Positions 49,960 through 56,644 of a stretch of DNA of 64,000 bases are shown here, one piece after another (position 1 is the first letter of the stretch; every line of letters starts with the position of its first letter). The stretch covers positions 100,732 through 164,731 of the forward strand of contig JAUXRG010000098.1 in assembly GCA_030681795.1 (NCBI GenBank). The letters are read 5' to 3'. The notes beneath the pieces are model-generated. The model saw only the letters and a program-made list of their open reading frames with translations, searched no databases and had not been told where the DNA came from. A program made the translations under genes and the position numbers. Source of the DNA: Rubrivivax sp. (GTDB taxonomy: Bacteria; Pseudomonadota; Gammaproteobacteria; Burkholderiales; Burkholderiaceae_C).

Positions 49960-50877
49960 ATGGCCGCCTCGATCTTCAACCAGCCGCACTTCCAAGACGC
50001 CGACAAGGCGCGCGAGTACCTTGAAGCGATGCGCTGGGCGAACGGCGTCTCCTGCCCTCACTGCGGCGTCATTGACGGCCACTACAAGCTCGAAGGCAAG
50101 ACGCACCGCGCTGGCCTGTGGAAGTGCCGCGCCTGCCGCGAACAGTTCAGCGTCACGGTCGGCACCGTGTTCGAGTCCAGCAAGATCAAGCTGCACATCT
50201 GGCTGCAGGCTTGCCACTTGATGAGCGCCAGCAAAAAGGGCGTCAGCAGCAAGCAACTGGAACGCATGCTCGGCGTGAGCTACAAGACCGCCTGGTTCAT
50301 GTCGCACCGCATCCGCGAAGCCATGAACATCGCCCCCACCGGCCAGCTTGGCGGCGAAGGCTCTGCCGTTGAGGTTGATGAAACCTATTGGGGCAACGTC
50401 GGCAAGCACGCGCCGGGCGCACGCGGCGGCGATCACAAGATGAAGATCGTCTCCCTGGTCGACCGCGAAGGCGAGAAGCGCTCTTTCCACGTTCCTACCG
50501 TCACCGCCAAGACGGTGCGCCCGATCATGGAGAAGCACATCAGCGAGCACGCGGCCCTGATGACTGACGAGGCCGCGATCTACAAGAAGATCGGCACGGC
50601 CTTCGCCTCACATGACTCTGTGAACCACGAGCGGGCCGAGTACGTGAACAAGATTCGCCCCTGGGTTCACAGCAACACGGTCGAGTCCAGCTTCGCGCTG
50701 CTGAAGCGCGGCCTGCACGGCACCTTCCACAGCGTCAGCGAGCAGCATCTGCAGCGCTACGTCAACGAGTTCGACTTCCGCTGGAACCATCGCGTCAAGC
50801 TCGGCGTCAACGACGTGCAGCGCACCAGCGCTATCCTGATGAACATCGCCGGCAAGCGCCTCACCTACCGTGCCTAG
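49960..50877 (+). CDS. IS1595-family transposase
   Basis: The 305-aa transposase of the ISXO2/IS1595 type moves the surrounding element. An N-terminal zinc ribbon has Cys pairs in 'CPHCG' and 'CRACREQF', followed by 'SVTVGTVFESSKIKLHIW' and a helix-turn-helix ('LERMLGVSYKTAWFMSHRI'). The DDE-type core shows Asp in 'VEVDETYWG', Asp in 'ALMTDEAAIY' and the 'VHSNTVESSFALLKRG' segment with the third catalytic position. The ATG at 49960 has 'ggag' six bases upstream; an earlier in-frame ATG at 49921 is inside the terminal repeat. It looks intact. Confidence 0.93.
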   Translation: MAASIFNQPHFQDADKAREYLEAMRWANGVSCPHCGVIDGHYKLEGKTHRAGLWKCRACREQFSVTVGTVFESSKIKLHIWLQACHLMSASKKGVSSKQLERMLGVSYKTAWFMSHRIREAMNIAPTGQLGGEGSAVEVDETYWGNVGKHAPGARGGDHKMKIVSLVDREGEKRSFHVPTVTAKTVRPIMEKHISEHAALMTDEAAIYKKIGTAFASHDSVNHERAEYVNKIRPWVHSNTVESSFALLKRGLHGTFHSVSEQHLQRYVNEFDFRWNHRVKLGVNDVQRTSAILMNIAGKRLTYRA

Positions 50878-51055
50878 ATCACCCGCAACCAAGTCTGGAA
50901 GGCCATCAGAGTCGCCGCAGAAGCGGCAGCAGCCGAAGACCGAGCCGCCCGACGAGGGAAACGGCATCGGGTTCGATGACTTGCTGCGTCGGATGTTGAG
51001 CACACCTCCACAGCCAAAGATCGCAAAGAAGAAGGCAAAGGGGCAAGGCGCTTGA
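50870..51055 (+). CDS. Small basic ORF downstream of the transposase
   Basis: The 61-aa product starts with GTG and overlaps the transposase gene by 8 bp in another frame. It is rich in Lys, Pro and Gln, and its core is 'IGFDDLLRRMLSTPPQPK' followed by 'KIAKKKAKGQGA'. From memory, small proteins with an 'FDxxLxxxLxTPP' core occur with other mobile elements and related genes, which suggests a real coupled gene rather than chance. Its function is unknown. The stop codon lies in the loop of the downstream terminator hairpin. Confidence 0.55.
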   Translation: MPRSPATKSGRPSESPQKRQQPKTEPPDEGNGIGFDDLLRRMLSTPPQPKIAKKKAKGQGA

Positions 51056-51073
51056 CATTGCGCCTTGCCCCTT
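51038..51073. terminator. Perfect 14-bp hairpin, probable bidirectional terminator
   Basis: The arms AAGGGGCAAGGCGC and GCGCCTTGCCCCTT pair perfectly around the loop TTGACATT. It lies exactly between the rightward transposase/small ORF and the leftward tRNA-like gene. On the minus strand it is followed by the T-rich 'ttgccttcttctttg', suiting termination after the tRNA-like gene. Confidence 0.75.
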
Positions 51074-51081
51074 CATCATAG

Positions 51082-51166
51082 TGGTGCACCAGACGGGATT
51101 CGAACCCGCACGCCTGCCAGCATCGGTTTTAAAGACCGCCGCGTCTACCAATTTCGCCACTGGTGC
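51082..51166 (-). tRNA. Class II tRNA-like gene, Leu-like body, UUA anticodon
   Basis: The 85-nt minus-strand sequence folds as a tRNA: acceptor GCACCAG/CTGGTGC (7 bp), D-arm GCG/CGC with a GG in the loop, a long variable arm of 13 nt, T-arm GCGGG/CCCGT around TTCGAAT, discriminator A and an encoded CCA. The body resembles bacterial tRNA-Leu. The anticodon arm pairs CGGT with ACCG around the 7-base loop CTTTAAA, which places UUA at positions 34-36. That would read the UAA stop codon, not leucine. The outermost anticodon-stem pair is G-A. It may be a functional suppressor, a decoy or a decayed tRNA-Leu(UAA). Confidence 0.7.
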
Positions 51167-51173
51167 AGTTTGT

Positions 51174-51240
51174 GGAGGTGAGGGGATTCGAACCCCCGGG
51201 GACTTGGATGGAAAGCCGGACCCCACACCAGATCACCCCC
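51174..51240 (-). ncRNA. tRNA/tmRNA-like fragment
   Basis: The minus strand ends in a T-arm (GGGGG, loop TTCGAAT, CCCCT) followed by CACCTCC, which pairs fully with GGGGGTG at the other end (one G-U pair). The 67 nt between these do not form normal D and anticodon arms. The start, 'gggggtgatctgg', and the T-arm/acceptor end recall the two ends of a tmRNA with the middle missing, but a decayed tRNA is equally possible. The CCA end is incomplete ('ACA'). It sits seven bases upstream of the tRNA-like gene. Confidence 0.45.
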
Positions 51241-51251
51241 ATCGAACATTC

Positions 51252-51283
51252 AAACGGTCTGCCCCGCAAGGAGCAGGCCGTTT
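51252..51283 (-). terminator. Hairpin terminator of the 159-aa cargo gene
   Basis: AAACGG-C-CTGC and GCAG-A-CCGTTT pair around a 10-base loop directly after the minus-strand stop codon, ending in 'ttt'. It fits an intrinsic terminator for the gene at 51290-51769 and separates it from the tRNA-like sequences. Confidence 0.65.
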
Positions 51284-51289
51284 GTCTTT

Positions 51290-51769
51290 CTACTGTGCTT
51301 CGATGTTGCTTTGATCTCCCTCCCGATTGACGACATTGAAGCGCCCATCGTCCAGCCGGACGATCTCCTTCGAGTAGGACAGATGGGCTGAGAGGTTGGC
51401 CTTCGGGTCTTTGCCGTTGATGTGCGTGCCGGTGGACACCAACGCCTCGTACAGAGAGGTTCGATCAAGCGGCCCGCGCTCCCGCAAGACCTTGATGATC
51501 GCCTCGGTCAGGGCGCCGGGCTTTGATCGCTTAGCTCTGGCAACGACTCCCGAAGGCGTCGGCGCCCATGCTGGAAGAATCGGCAAGTCGACCTGTGGCT
51601 CTGTCGGATTGGCGTGGCTCAATGGCTGTGGGCGACCCTCCATAGCCTCTGCGATGACCCCGAAGCGGCGGAACACTTCTGTGTCAAGTTCAGACAGTCT
51701 TGCAGTGGCCTGCGCTACCGCATCGGCGGCCTTTGCGCGGTCAGCCAGGAGTTCTGTGAGTGAAGCCAT
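51290..51769 (-). CDS. Unrecognised 159-aa cargo protein with winged-helix-like C-terminus
   Basis: I do not recognise this protein. Residues about 1-45 are heptad-like ('LLADRAKAADAVAQATARLSEL'), suggesting a coiled coil. A Pro-rich linker and a basic patch ('ARAKRSKPGA') follow. The last 65 residues ('TEAIIKVLRERGPLDRTSLYEALVSTG...DGRFNVVN') look like a winged helix of the HARE-HTH kind. It could therefore bind nucleic acid. Upstream lie two palindromes and the XRE gene on the same strand, so its expression is probably repressor-controlled. A hairpin terminator follows the stop codon. Confidence 0.7.
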   Translation of the reverse strand: MASLTELLADRAKAADAVAQATARLSELDTEVFRRFGVIAEAMEGRPQPLSHANPTEPQVDLPILPAWAPTPSGVVARAKRSKPGALTEAIIKVLRERGPLDRTSLYEALVSTGTHINGKDPKANLSAHLSYSKEIVRLDDGRFNVVNREGDQSNIEAQ

Positions 51770-51805
51770 GGCGCAGAGTCTACGACTGGGGAGGGCAATC
51801 CCCTA

Positions 51806-51843
51806 TGGCACTCTAGTGCCAATTTCATGGCACTAGAGTGCCA
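51806..51843. promoter_or_regulatory. Twin 16-bp palindromic operator-like sites
   Basis: TGGCACTCTAGTGCCA (51806-51821) and TGGCACTAGAGTGCCA (51828-51843) are each near-palindromes and are exact reverse complements of each other. Their centres are 22 bp apart, about two helical turns. They lie between the XRE gene and the start of the 159-aa gene, where a repressor would block transcription. They are likely sites for the XRE protein; binding is inferred. Confidence 0.65.
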
Positions 51844-51861
51844 TTCTTATCCACATATTAT

Positions 51862-52107
51862 TCAGTAGCTCCTGGGATCGGCCGCAATCTCCAACTGTAC
51901 AGCGGCGATCAACTCGGCTGGCTGTATGTCCAGTGCCTTGGCTATCCTGAAGATAGTGTCGAGCTTGGGCGACTTGAGGCCGCGTTCGATTTTTGAGATT
52001 GCAGACGCGCTCATGCCGCACTTGAAGGCAAAGTCATCTTGCGCGAGTCCGCGCTGGCGACGAAGCCGGTGAAGAACGCGGCCGAACTTTTGCTCTTCGC
52101 TGCCCAC
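51862..52107 (-). CDS. XRE-family helix-turn-helix repressor
   Basis: The 81-aa protein is a single Cro/C1-type DNA-binding domain: 'FGRVLHRLRRQRGLAQDDFAFKCGMSASAISKIERG' covers the helix-turn-helix, followed by 'LDTIFRIAKALDIQPAEL'. Only a GTG at 52107 is available, since a stop codon lies six codons upstream. No good ribosome-binding site is seen. It is the first cargo gene after the right terminal repeat, whose TTGACA points toward it. The twin palindromes downstream probably form its operator before the 159-aa gene. Confidence 0.88.
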   Translation of the reverse strand: MGSEEQKFGRVLHRLRRQRGLAQDDFAFKCGMSASAISKIERGLKSPKLDTIFRIAKALDIQPAELIAAVQLEIAADPRSY

Positions 52108-52167
52108 GCTATGCGGGCGCGTCTAGGCGCCGTGCCAGTTACAGACCGCTCATGGTCGCCTAAGCTT

Positions 52168-52193
52168 ATGGGTGTGTCAAGTACACACTTCTC
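52168..52193. repeat. Right terminal inverted repeat (26 bp)
   Basis: It is the exact reverse complement of 49897-49922 and is followed by the second AAAAGAAG copy. Confidence 0.95.
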
Positions 52194-52201
52194 AAAAGAA
52201 G
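52194..52201. repeat. Target-site duplication, right copy (AAAAGAAG)
   Basis: It is identical to 49889-49896 and lies within the split transporter gene. Confidence 0.92.
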
Positions 52202-52896
52202 GCATACAGGCTGGTGTGCGCCAGCACGGTAAAAAACACCGACGCAAAAAACCAGGCCACGACGGGCTGGCGCAGCAGCGGCAGCACGGGCGGCGCGGCT
52301 TCGTCGTGCAAGGCCTCGCCGCGGGTGGCCGGCAGACGCAGCGCCGCAGCCAGCAGCAGCGCATTCATGGCCGCCACGAACCACGGGAAGACGCCGATGC
52401 CGGCGCCCTCGAGCAGCGCGCCGAAACCCGTCACCGAGACGATGAAACCCACCGAGCCCCACATGCGCACGCGCCCGTAACGCGCCGGGTCGATGCCGGT
52501 GGCGGTGTTCAGGTGCTGCGACAGCAGCGCCTCGTAGAGCGGCACGACGCCGCTGTTGGCCAGGAAAAGCAGCGACACGACCAGTGCCACGGGCACCGCG
52601 GCGCGCACGCCGAAGAGGCCCAGCGCCGCCAGCAAGGCGCCGAAGGCCGCCAGCCGGATGAGCTCGACACGGCGGCCGCTGTGGTCGCCCCACCAGCTCC
52701 AGGCATAGGGCGCGAGCACCCGTGTCCAGCTCTGCAGCGAAGCCAGCGTGCCGATCAGCAGCGTCGAAAATCCCAGCGACTGGAACCACAGCGGCGCATA
52801 CGGGTTGAAGAGCCCGATGGCCGCGAAGTAGGCGAAGGACAACGCGCCGAAGCGCAGCAGCGGGCGGCCGGCCGGCGCCGGCGTCGGCGCGGTCAA
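52194..52896 (-). pseudogene. N-terminal part of MFS transporter split by IS1595-type element
   Basis: The first half of a major facilitator reads 'LLRFGALSFAYFAAIGLFNPYAPLWFQSLGF...' to 'FASVFFTVLAHTSLYAFF', about seven hydrophobic segments, and is then cut by the insertion. The sequence resembles MFS_1-like/HcaT sugar or aromatic-acid permeases. The probable start is a TTG at 52896 that overlaps the aroC stop codon (TTGA), so it was translated after aroC. The remaining C-terminal half is at 49413-49896. The transporter is almost certainly inactive unless the element excises precisely. Confidence 0.9.
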
Positions 52897-53993
52897 GGCG
52901 CCCGCGCGGCGATGGCCGGCACGGGCAGCTGCACGTCGCCGTTCTGCGCACGGTGGCGCAGCGCGTGGTCCATCACCACCAGCGCCAGCATGGCCTCGGC
53001 AATGGGCGTGGCGCGGATGCCGACGCAGGGGTCGTGGCGGCCGTGCGTTTCCACCACCGTGGGCTGGCCCTGGCGGTCGATGCTGGCCTTGGGCAGGCGG
53101 ATCGAGCTGGTGGGCTTGATGGCGATGCGCACCACCAGGTCCTGCCCGGTGCTGATGCCGCCGAGCACGCCGCCGGCGTGGTTGCTGGCGAAACCCGCGG
53201 GCGTGAGTTCGTCGCCGTGGAAGCTGCCGCGTTCGGCGACGGTGGCGAAGCCACTGCCGATCTCGACACCCTTCACGGCGTTGATGCCCATCATCGCGTG
53301 GGCGATGTCGGCGTCGAGCTTGTCGAACAGCGGCGCGCCCAGGCCCACCGGCATGCCGCTGGCCCGCACCTCGATGCGCGCGCCGCAGCTGTCGCCGGCC
53401 TTGCGCAGCGCGTCCATGTAGGCCTCCAGCGTGGGCACGATGGCGGCGTTGGGCGCGAAGAAGGCGTTGTGCGGGATGTGCTCGGCGCTGTCGAAGGGGA
53501 TTTCGACCCCGCCCACCGCAGTCATCCAGCCCAGGAAGGTGGTGCCGTGTTTTTCGTGCAGCCACTTCTTGGCCACCGCGCCGGCAGCGACCATCGGCGC
53601 CGTCAGCCGGGCCGAAGAACGGCCGCCGCCGCGCGGGTCGCGCAGGCCGTACTTGCGCCAGTAGGTGTAGTCGGCGAGGCCGGGACGGAAGTTGTCGAGG
53701 ATGTTGCCGTAGTCCTTGCTGCGCTGGTCGGTGTTGCGGATCAGCAGGCAGATCGGCGTGCCGGTGGTGCAGCCCTCGTAGACGCCGGACAGGATCTCCA
53801 CCGCGTCGGGCTCGTTGCGCTGTGTGACGTGGCGGCTGGTGCCGGGGCGGCGGCGGTCGAGGTCGCCCTGGATGTCGGCCTCGCTCAAGGCCAGGCCGGG
53901 CGGGCAGCCGTCGATCACGCAGCCGATGGCCGGGCCGTGGCTTTCACCGAAGTTGGTGACGCAGAAGAGTTCGCCGAAAGTGCTGCCAGACAT
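52893..53993 (-). CDS. aroC: Chorismate synthase
   Basis: Chorismate synthase performs the last step of the shikimate pathway with reduced FMN. The 366-aa product carries the signatures '[18 protein letters not shown]', '[17 protein letters not shown]', '[18 protein letters not shown]', '[11 protein letters not shown]' and '[14 protein letters not shown]'. The ATG at 53993 ([10 protein letters not shown]) is the family start; the frame extends upstream without homology. Its end overlaps the start of the interrupted transporter gene. Confidence 0.98.
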   Translation of the reverse strand: MSGSTFGELFCVTNFGESHGPAIGCVIDGCPPGLALSEADIQGDLDRRRPGTSRHVTQRNEPDAVEILSGVYEGCTTGTPICLLIRNTDQRSKDYGNILDNFRPGLADYTYWRKYGLRDPRGGGRSSARLTAPMVAAGAVAKKWLHEKHGTTFLGWMTAVGGVEIPFDSAEHIPHNAFFAPNAAIVPTLEAYMDALRKAGDSCGARIEVRASGMPVGLGAPLFDKLDADIAHAMMGINAVKGVEIGSGFATVAERGSFHGDELTPAGFASNHAGGVLGGISTGQDLVVRIAIKPTSSIRLPKASIDRQGQPTVVETHGRHDPCVGIRATPIAEAMLALVVMDHALRHRAQNGDVQLPVPAIAARAP

Positions 53994-54024
53994 CGCTGCG
54001 ATTCTAGTGGCGGGACCCTGGCCG

Positions 54025-54765
54025 TCAGAGCCACTGCCGCAGTGCACTGGCCAGCATCGCCAGGCCCGACAGCGTCAGCAGACCGAGCACGATGCGGCGA
54101 AAGGCCAGCGGGCTGACGCCGACATACACCCGCATGCCCAGCAAGGCCGGCAACAGCAGCGCCGGCGCCACCACGGCCATCAACGGCCACATCGTGGGCG
54201 TCACCACACCGGTGGCCAGGTAGGCCGCCATCGTGGCGGCCAGCAGCGCGAGATTGAAGTTCTGGATGATGGCGCGCTGCGTTTCGCGCTCGTAGGCTCG
54301 CAGCGTGCACCACAGGGTGGGCAAGGCGCCGGTGAAGCCGCCCAGCGGGCCCATCAGGCCGCCCAGTGCGCCGGCCACGGCGTCGCCGGCACGGCCGCCG
54401 CCCACGCGCGGCAGCCGGTCGGACAGCAGCATCACCGGGCACCACAGCGCCAGCAAGGCGCCGATGAAGGCGCGGAAGGCCACCGCGTCGATGTGCGGCA
54501 GCAGCCACAGCCCCAGCGGCAGGCCCAGCAGTCCACCACCGATGAAAGGCAGCACCGCCCGTGCGTCGAAACCACGGCGCACCGTGAAGGCCGCCAGCAA
54601 CTGGCCGCAGAGGCCGCCGAAGACCGCCAGCACGGCCGCCAGTTGCGGCGGCAGCGCCCAGACCCAGAAGCTCAGCGCCGTGAGGCTGAAGCCGAAACCC
54701 GACAGGCCTTGCACGAAGCCGGCACAGGCCGCGCCGAGGACCACCAGGCCCAGGCTGACATCCAT
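54025..54765 (-). CDS. TauE/SafE-family (TSUP) membrane permease
   Basis: The 246-aa protein has about eight hydrophobic segments and the family's repeated motif: '[20 protein letters not shown]' near the N-terminus and '[21 protein letters not shown]' in the middle. Members export sulfite, sulfoacetate or other organic anions; the substrate here is unknown. It lies 31 bp upstream of aroC on the same strand and 19 bp after the CBS protein gene. Confidence 0.9.
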   Translation of the reverse strand: MDVSLGLVVLGAACAGFVQGLSGFGFSLTALSFWVWALPPQLAAVLAVFGGLCGQLLAAFTVRRGFDARAVLPFIGGGLLGLPLGLWLLPHIDAVAFRAFIGALLALWCPVMLLSDRLPRVGGGRAGDAVAGALGGLMGPLGGFTGALPTLWCTLRAYERETQRAIIQNFNLALLAATMAAYLATGVVTPTMWPLMAVVAPALLLPALLGMRVYVGVSPLAFRRIVLGLLTLSGLAMLASALRQWL

Positions 54766-54784
54766 GCGCCGGGTTGCGGCGTGC

Positions 54785-55246
54785 TCAGTTGCCGGCGCCC
54801 GGCGTGCCGTCCTTCTCGGGCCAGTCGCGGATGTAGGCCTTGAGCATGCGGTTCTCGAAGTCCTGCGCGTCGACCACGGTCTTGGCCACGTCGTAGAACG
54901 AGATCACGCCCATCAGCGTGCGCTGGTCCAGCACCGGCATGTAGCGCGCATGGCGCTCCAGCATCATGCGGCGCACTTCATCGACGCCGGTTTCGGGCGT
55001 GCAGGTGAGCGGCGCGTCGTCCATCACGCTGCGCACGTGGCGGTCACCCAGGCTGCCGCCGCCGGCCACCACGGCCGAGATGACCTCGCGGAAAGTCAGC
55101 ATGCCCACCACGTCGCCGTGTTCCATGACCACCAGCGAGCCGATGTCGAGTTCGGCCATGGTCTGCACGGCCAGGGCCAGGCTCTGGTCGGGCTGCGCGG
55201 TGTAGAGCGTGTTGCCCTTGACACGCAGGATGTCGGTGACTTTCAT
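54785..55246 (-). CDS. Two-CBS-domain protein
   Basis: The 153-aa protein is a pair of CBS domains with little else. The first spans about residues 10-60 ('LALAVQTMAELDIGSLVVME...VGMLTFREVI'), the second about 75-130 ('GVDEVRRMMLERHARYMPVLD...MGVISFYDVAKTVV'). CBS pairs bind adenine nucleotides and act as energy sensors. No partner domain is fused. The ATG at 55246 (MKVTDILRVKG) is used; the frame extends upstream without homology. It is divergent from metY. Confidence 0.9.
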   Translation of the reverse strand: MKVTDILRVKGNTLYTAQPDQSLALAVQTMAELDIGSLVVMEHGDVVGMLTFREVISAVVAGGGSLGDRHVRSVMDDAPLTCTPETGVDEVRRMMLERHARYMPVLDQRTLMGVISFYDVAKTVVDAQDFENRMLKAYIRDWPEKDGTPGAGN

Positions 55247-55345
55247 GGCATGCGGACCCGGTTGGACGGGCCACGGCGGCCCGGCTGAACGCAGGACAAT
55301 ATAGCCCACAATGATCGGGCTTCCACAGCCACCGCAAGGCACGCC

Positions 55346-56644
55346 ATGGCCGGTTATTCAGACCCCGGATTCGACACCCTGGCGCTGCATGCCGGTGCCG
55401 CGCCCGACCCCGCCACCGGCGCACGCGCCGTGCCCCTGCACCTGTCGACGAGCTTCGTGTTCGAAAGCAGCGAACACGCTGCGAGCCTGTTCAACCTGGA
55501 ACGTGCCGGCCACGTCTACAGCCGTATCAGCAACCCGACGAACGCGGTGCTGGAAGAACGCATCGCGGCACTCGACGGCGGTGTCGGCGCCATCGCCACC
55601 GCCAGCGGGCAGGCGGCGCTGCACCTGGCGATCACGACGTTGGCCGGTGCCGGTTCGCACATCGTCGCCAGCAGCGCGCTCTATGGCGGTAGCCACAACC
55701 TGCTGCACTACACGCTGGCGCGCTTCGGCATCACGACCACCTTCGTGAAACCCGGCGACATCGACGGCTGGCGCGCCGCCCTGCGGCCCGAGACGAAGTT
55801 GCTGTTCGGCGAAACCCTGGGCAACCCGGGGCTGGACGTGCTGGACATCCCGACGGTGAGCGCCATCGCGCAGGAGGCCGGCGTGCCCTTGCTGGTGGAC
55901 AGCACCTTCACCACGCCCTGGCTGATGCAGCCCCTCCGGCACGGCGCCGACCTCGTCTTCCACAGCGCCACCAAGTTCCTGTGCGGCCACGGCACGGTGG
56001 TCGGCGGGCTGCTGGTCGACGGCGGGGCCTTCCCCTGGCACGCCGCCGAGCGTTTCCCGGAGCTGAACCAACCCTACGCCGGCTTCCACGGCATGGTGTT
56101 CAGCGAAGAGTGCACCGAAGGCGCCTTCCTGTTGCGCGCGCGCCGCGAAGGCCTGCGCGACTTCGGCGCCTGCATGAGCCCGCACACGGCCTGGCTGATC
56201 CTGCAGGGCATCGAGACGCTGCCGCTGCGCATGGCGCGGCATGTCGAGAACACACGCAAGGTCGTGGACTTCCTGGCCGCGCACCCGATGGTGGCCGGCG
56301 TCGGTTACCCCGAACTCGAAAGCCACCCCAGCCACGCGCTGGCGAAGAAGCTGCTGCCGCGCGGCTGCGGCGCGGTGTTCAGCTTCGACCTCAAGGGCTC
56401 GCGACGACAAGGCCAGGTGTTCATCGAAGCGCTGAAACTCTTCAGCCATCTGGCCAACGTCGGCGATTGCCGCAGCCTCGTCATCCACCCGGCGAGCACC
56501 ACGCATTTCCGCATGGACGACGCGGCGCTGGTGGCCGCCGGCATCACGGCGGGCACGGTCCGGCTGAGCATCGGGCTGGAGGACGCCGACGACCTGATCG
56601 ACGACCTGAAGCGCGCCTTCAAGGTCGCGGAGAAGGCATCGTGA
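55346..56644 (+). CDS. metY: O-acetylhomoserine aminocarboxypropyltransferase (MetY-type)
   Basis: The enzyme uses sulfide or methanethiol to make homocysteine or methionine from O-acetylhomoserine. The 432-aa PLP protein of the Cys/Met metabolism family has 'YSRISNPTNAVLEERIAAL', 'ASGQAALHLAI' and the PLP lysine in 'VFHSATKFLCGHGTVVGG'. Length near 430 favours MetY over the roughly 400-aa O-succinylhomoserine sulfhydrylase MetZ. The hydrolase gene that follows overlaps by 4 bp (GTGA). A SAM riboswitch was looked for upstream and not found. Confidence 0.92.
   Translation: MAGYSDPGFDTLALHAGAAPDPATGARAVPLHLSTSFVFESSEHAASLFNLERAGHVYSRISNPTNAVLEERIAALDGGVGAIATASGQAALHLAITTLAGAGSHIVASSALYGGSHNLLHYTLARFGITTTFVKPGDIDGWRAALRPETKLLFGETLGNPGLDVLDIPTVSAIAQEAGVPLLVDSTFTTPWLMQPLRHGADLVFHSATKFLCGHGTVVGGLLVDGGAFPWHAAERFPELNQPYAGFHGMVFSEECTEGAFLLRARREGLRDFGACMSPHTAWLILQGIETLPLRMARHVENTRKVVDFLAAHPMVAGVGYPELESHPSHALAKKLLPRGCGAVFSFDLKGSRRQGQVFIEALKLFSHLANVGDCRSLVIHPASTTHFRMDDAALVAAGITAGTVRLSIGLEDADDLIDDLKRAFKVAEKAS

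Larger units (their letters stand above)
49897..52193 (+). mobile_element. IS1595-family element with cargo genes (2,297 bp)
   Basis: The ends are perfect 26-bp inverted repeats flanked by an 8-bp target duplication. Plus-strand genes are the transposase and a small basic ORF; minus-strand cargo comprises an XRE repressor, an unrecognised 159-aa protein, a tRNA/tmRNA-like fragment and a class II tRNA-like gene. A 14-bp-stem hairpin separates the two transcription directions. IS1595-family elements with passenger genes are known (for example the ISNwi1 group), but I do not recognise this cargo. Both ends carry an inward-pointing TTGACA. The perfect repeats and intact transposase imply recent insertion. 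Confidence 0.93.

Noticed and set aside
51081..51314. 77-aa open frame on the plus strand across the tRNA-like region
   Set aside because: It is antisense to the tRNA-like sequences; its 'GFEPARLP' and 'GGEGIRTPG' residues are the familiar artefact of reading tRNA T-arms backwards.
52168..52193. Complete promoter inside the terminal repeats
   Set aside because: Each repeat has a consensus TTGACA pointing inward, but no convincing -10 box lies 16-18 bp away on either side, so only the -35 is noted.
55247..55345. SAM riboswitch before metY
   Set aside because: The short leader shows no SAM-I or SAM-II conserved blocks.
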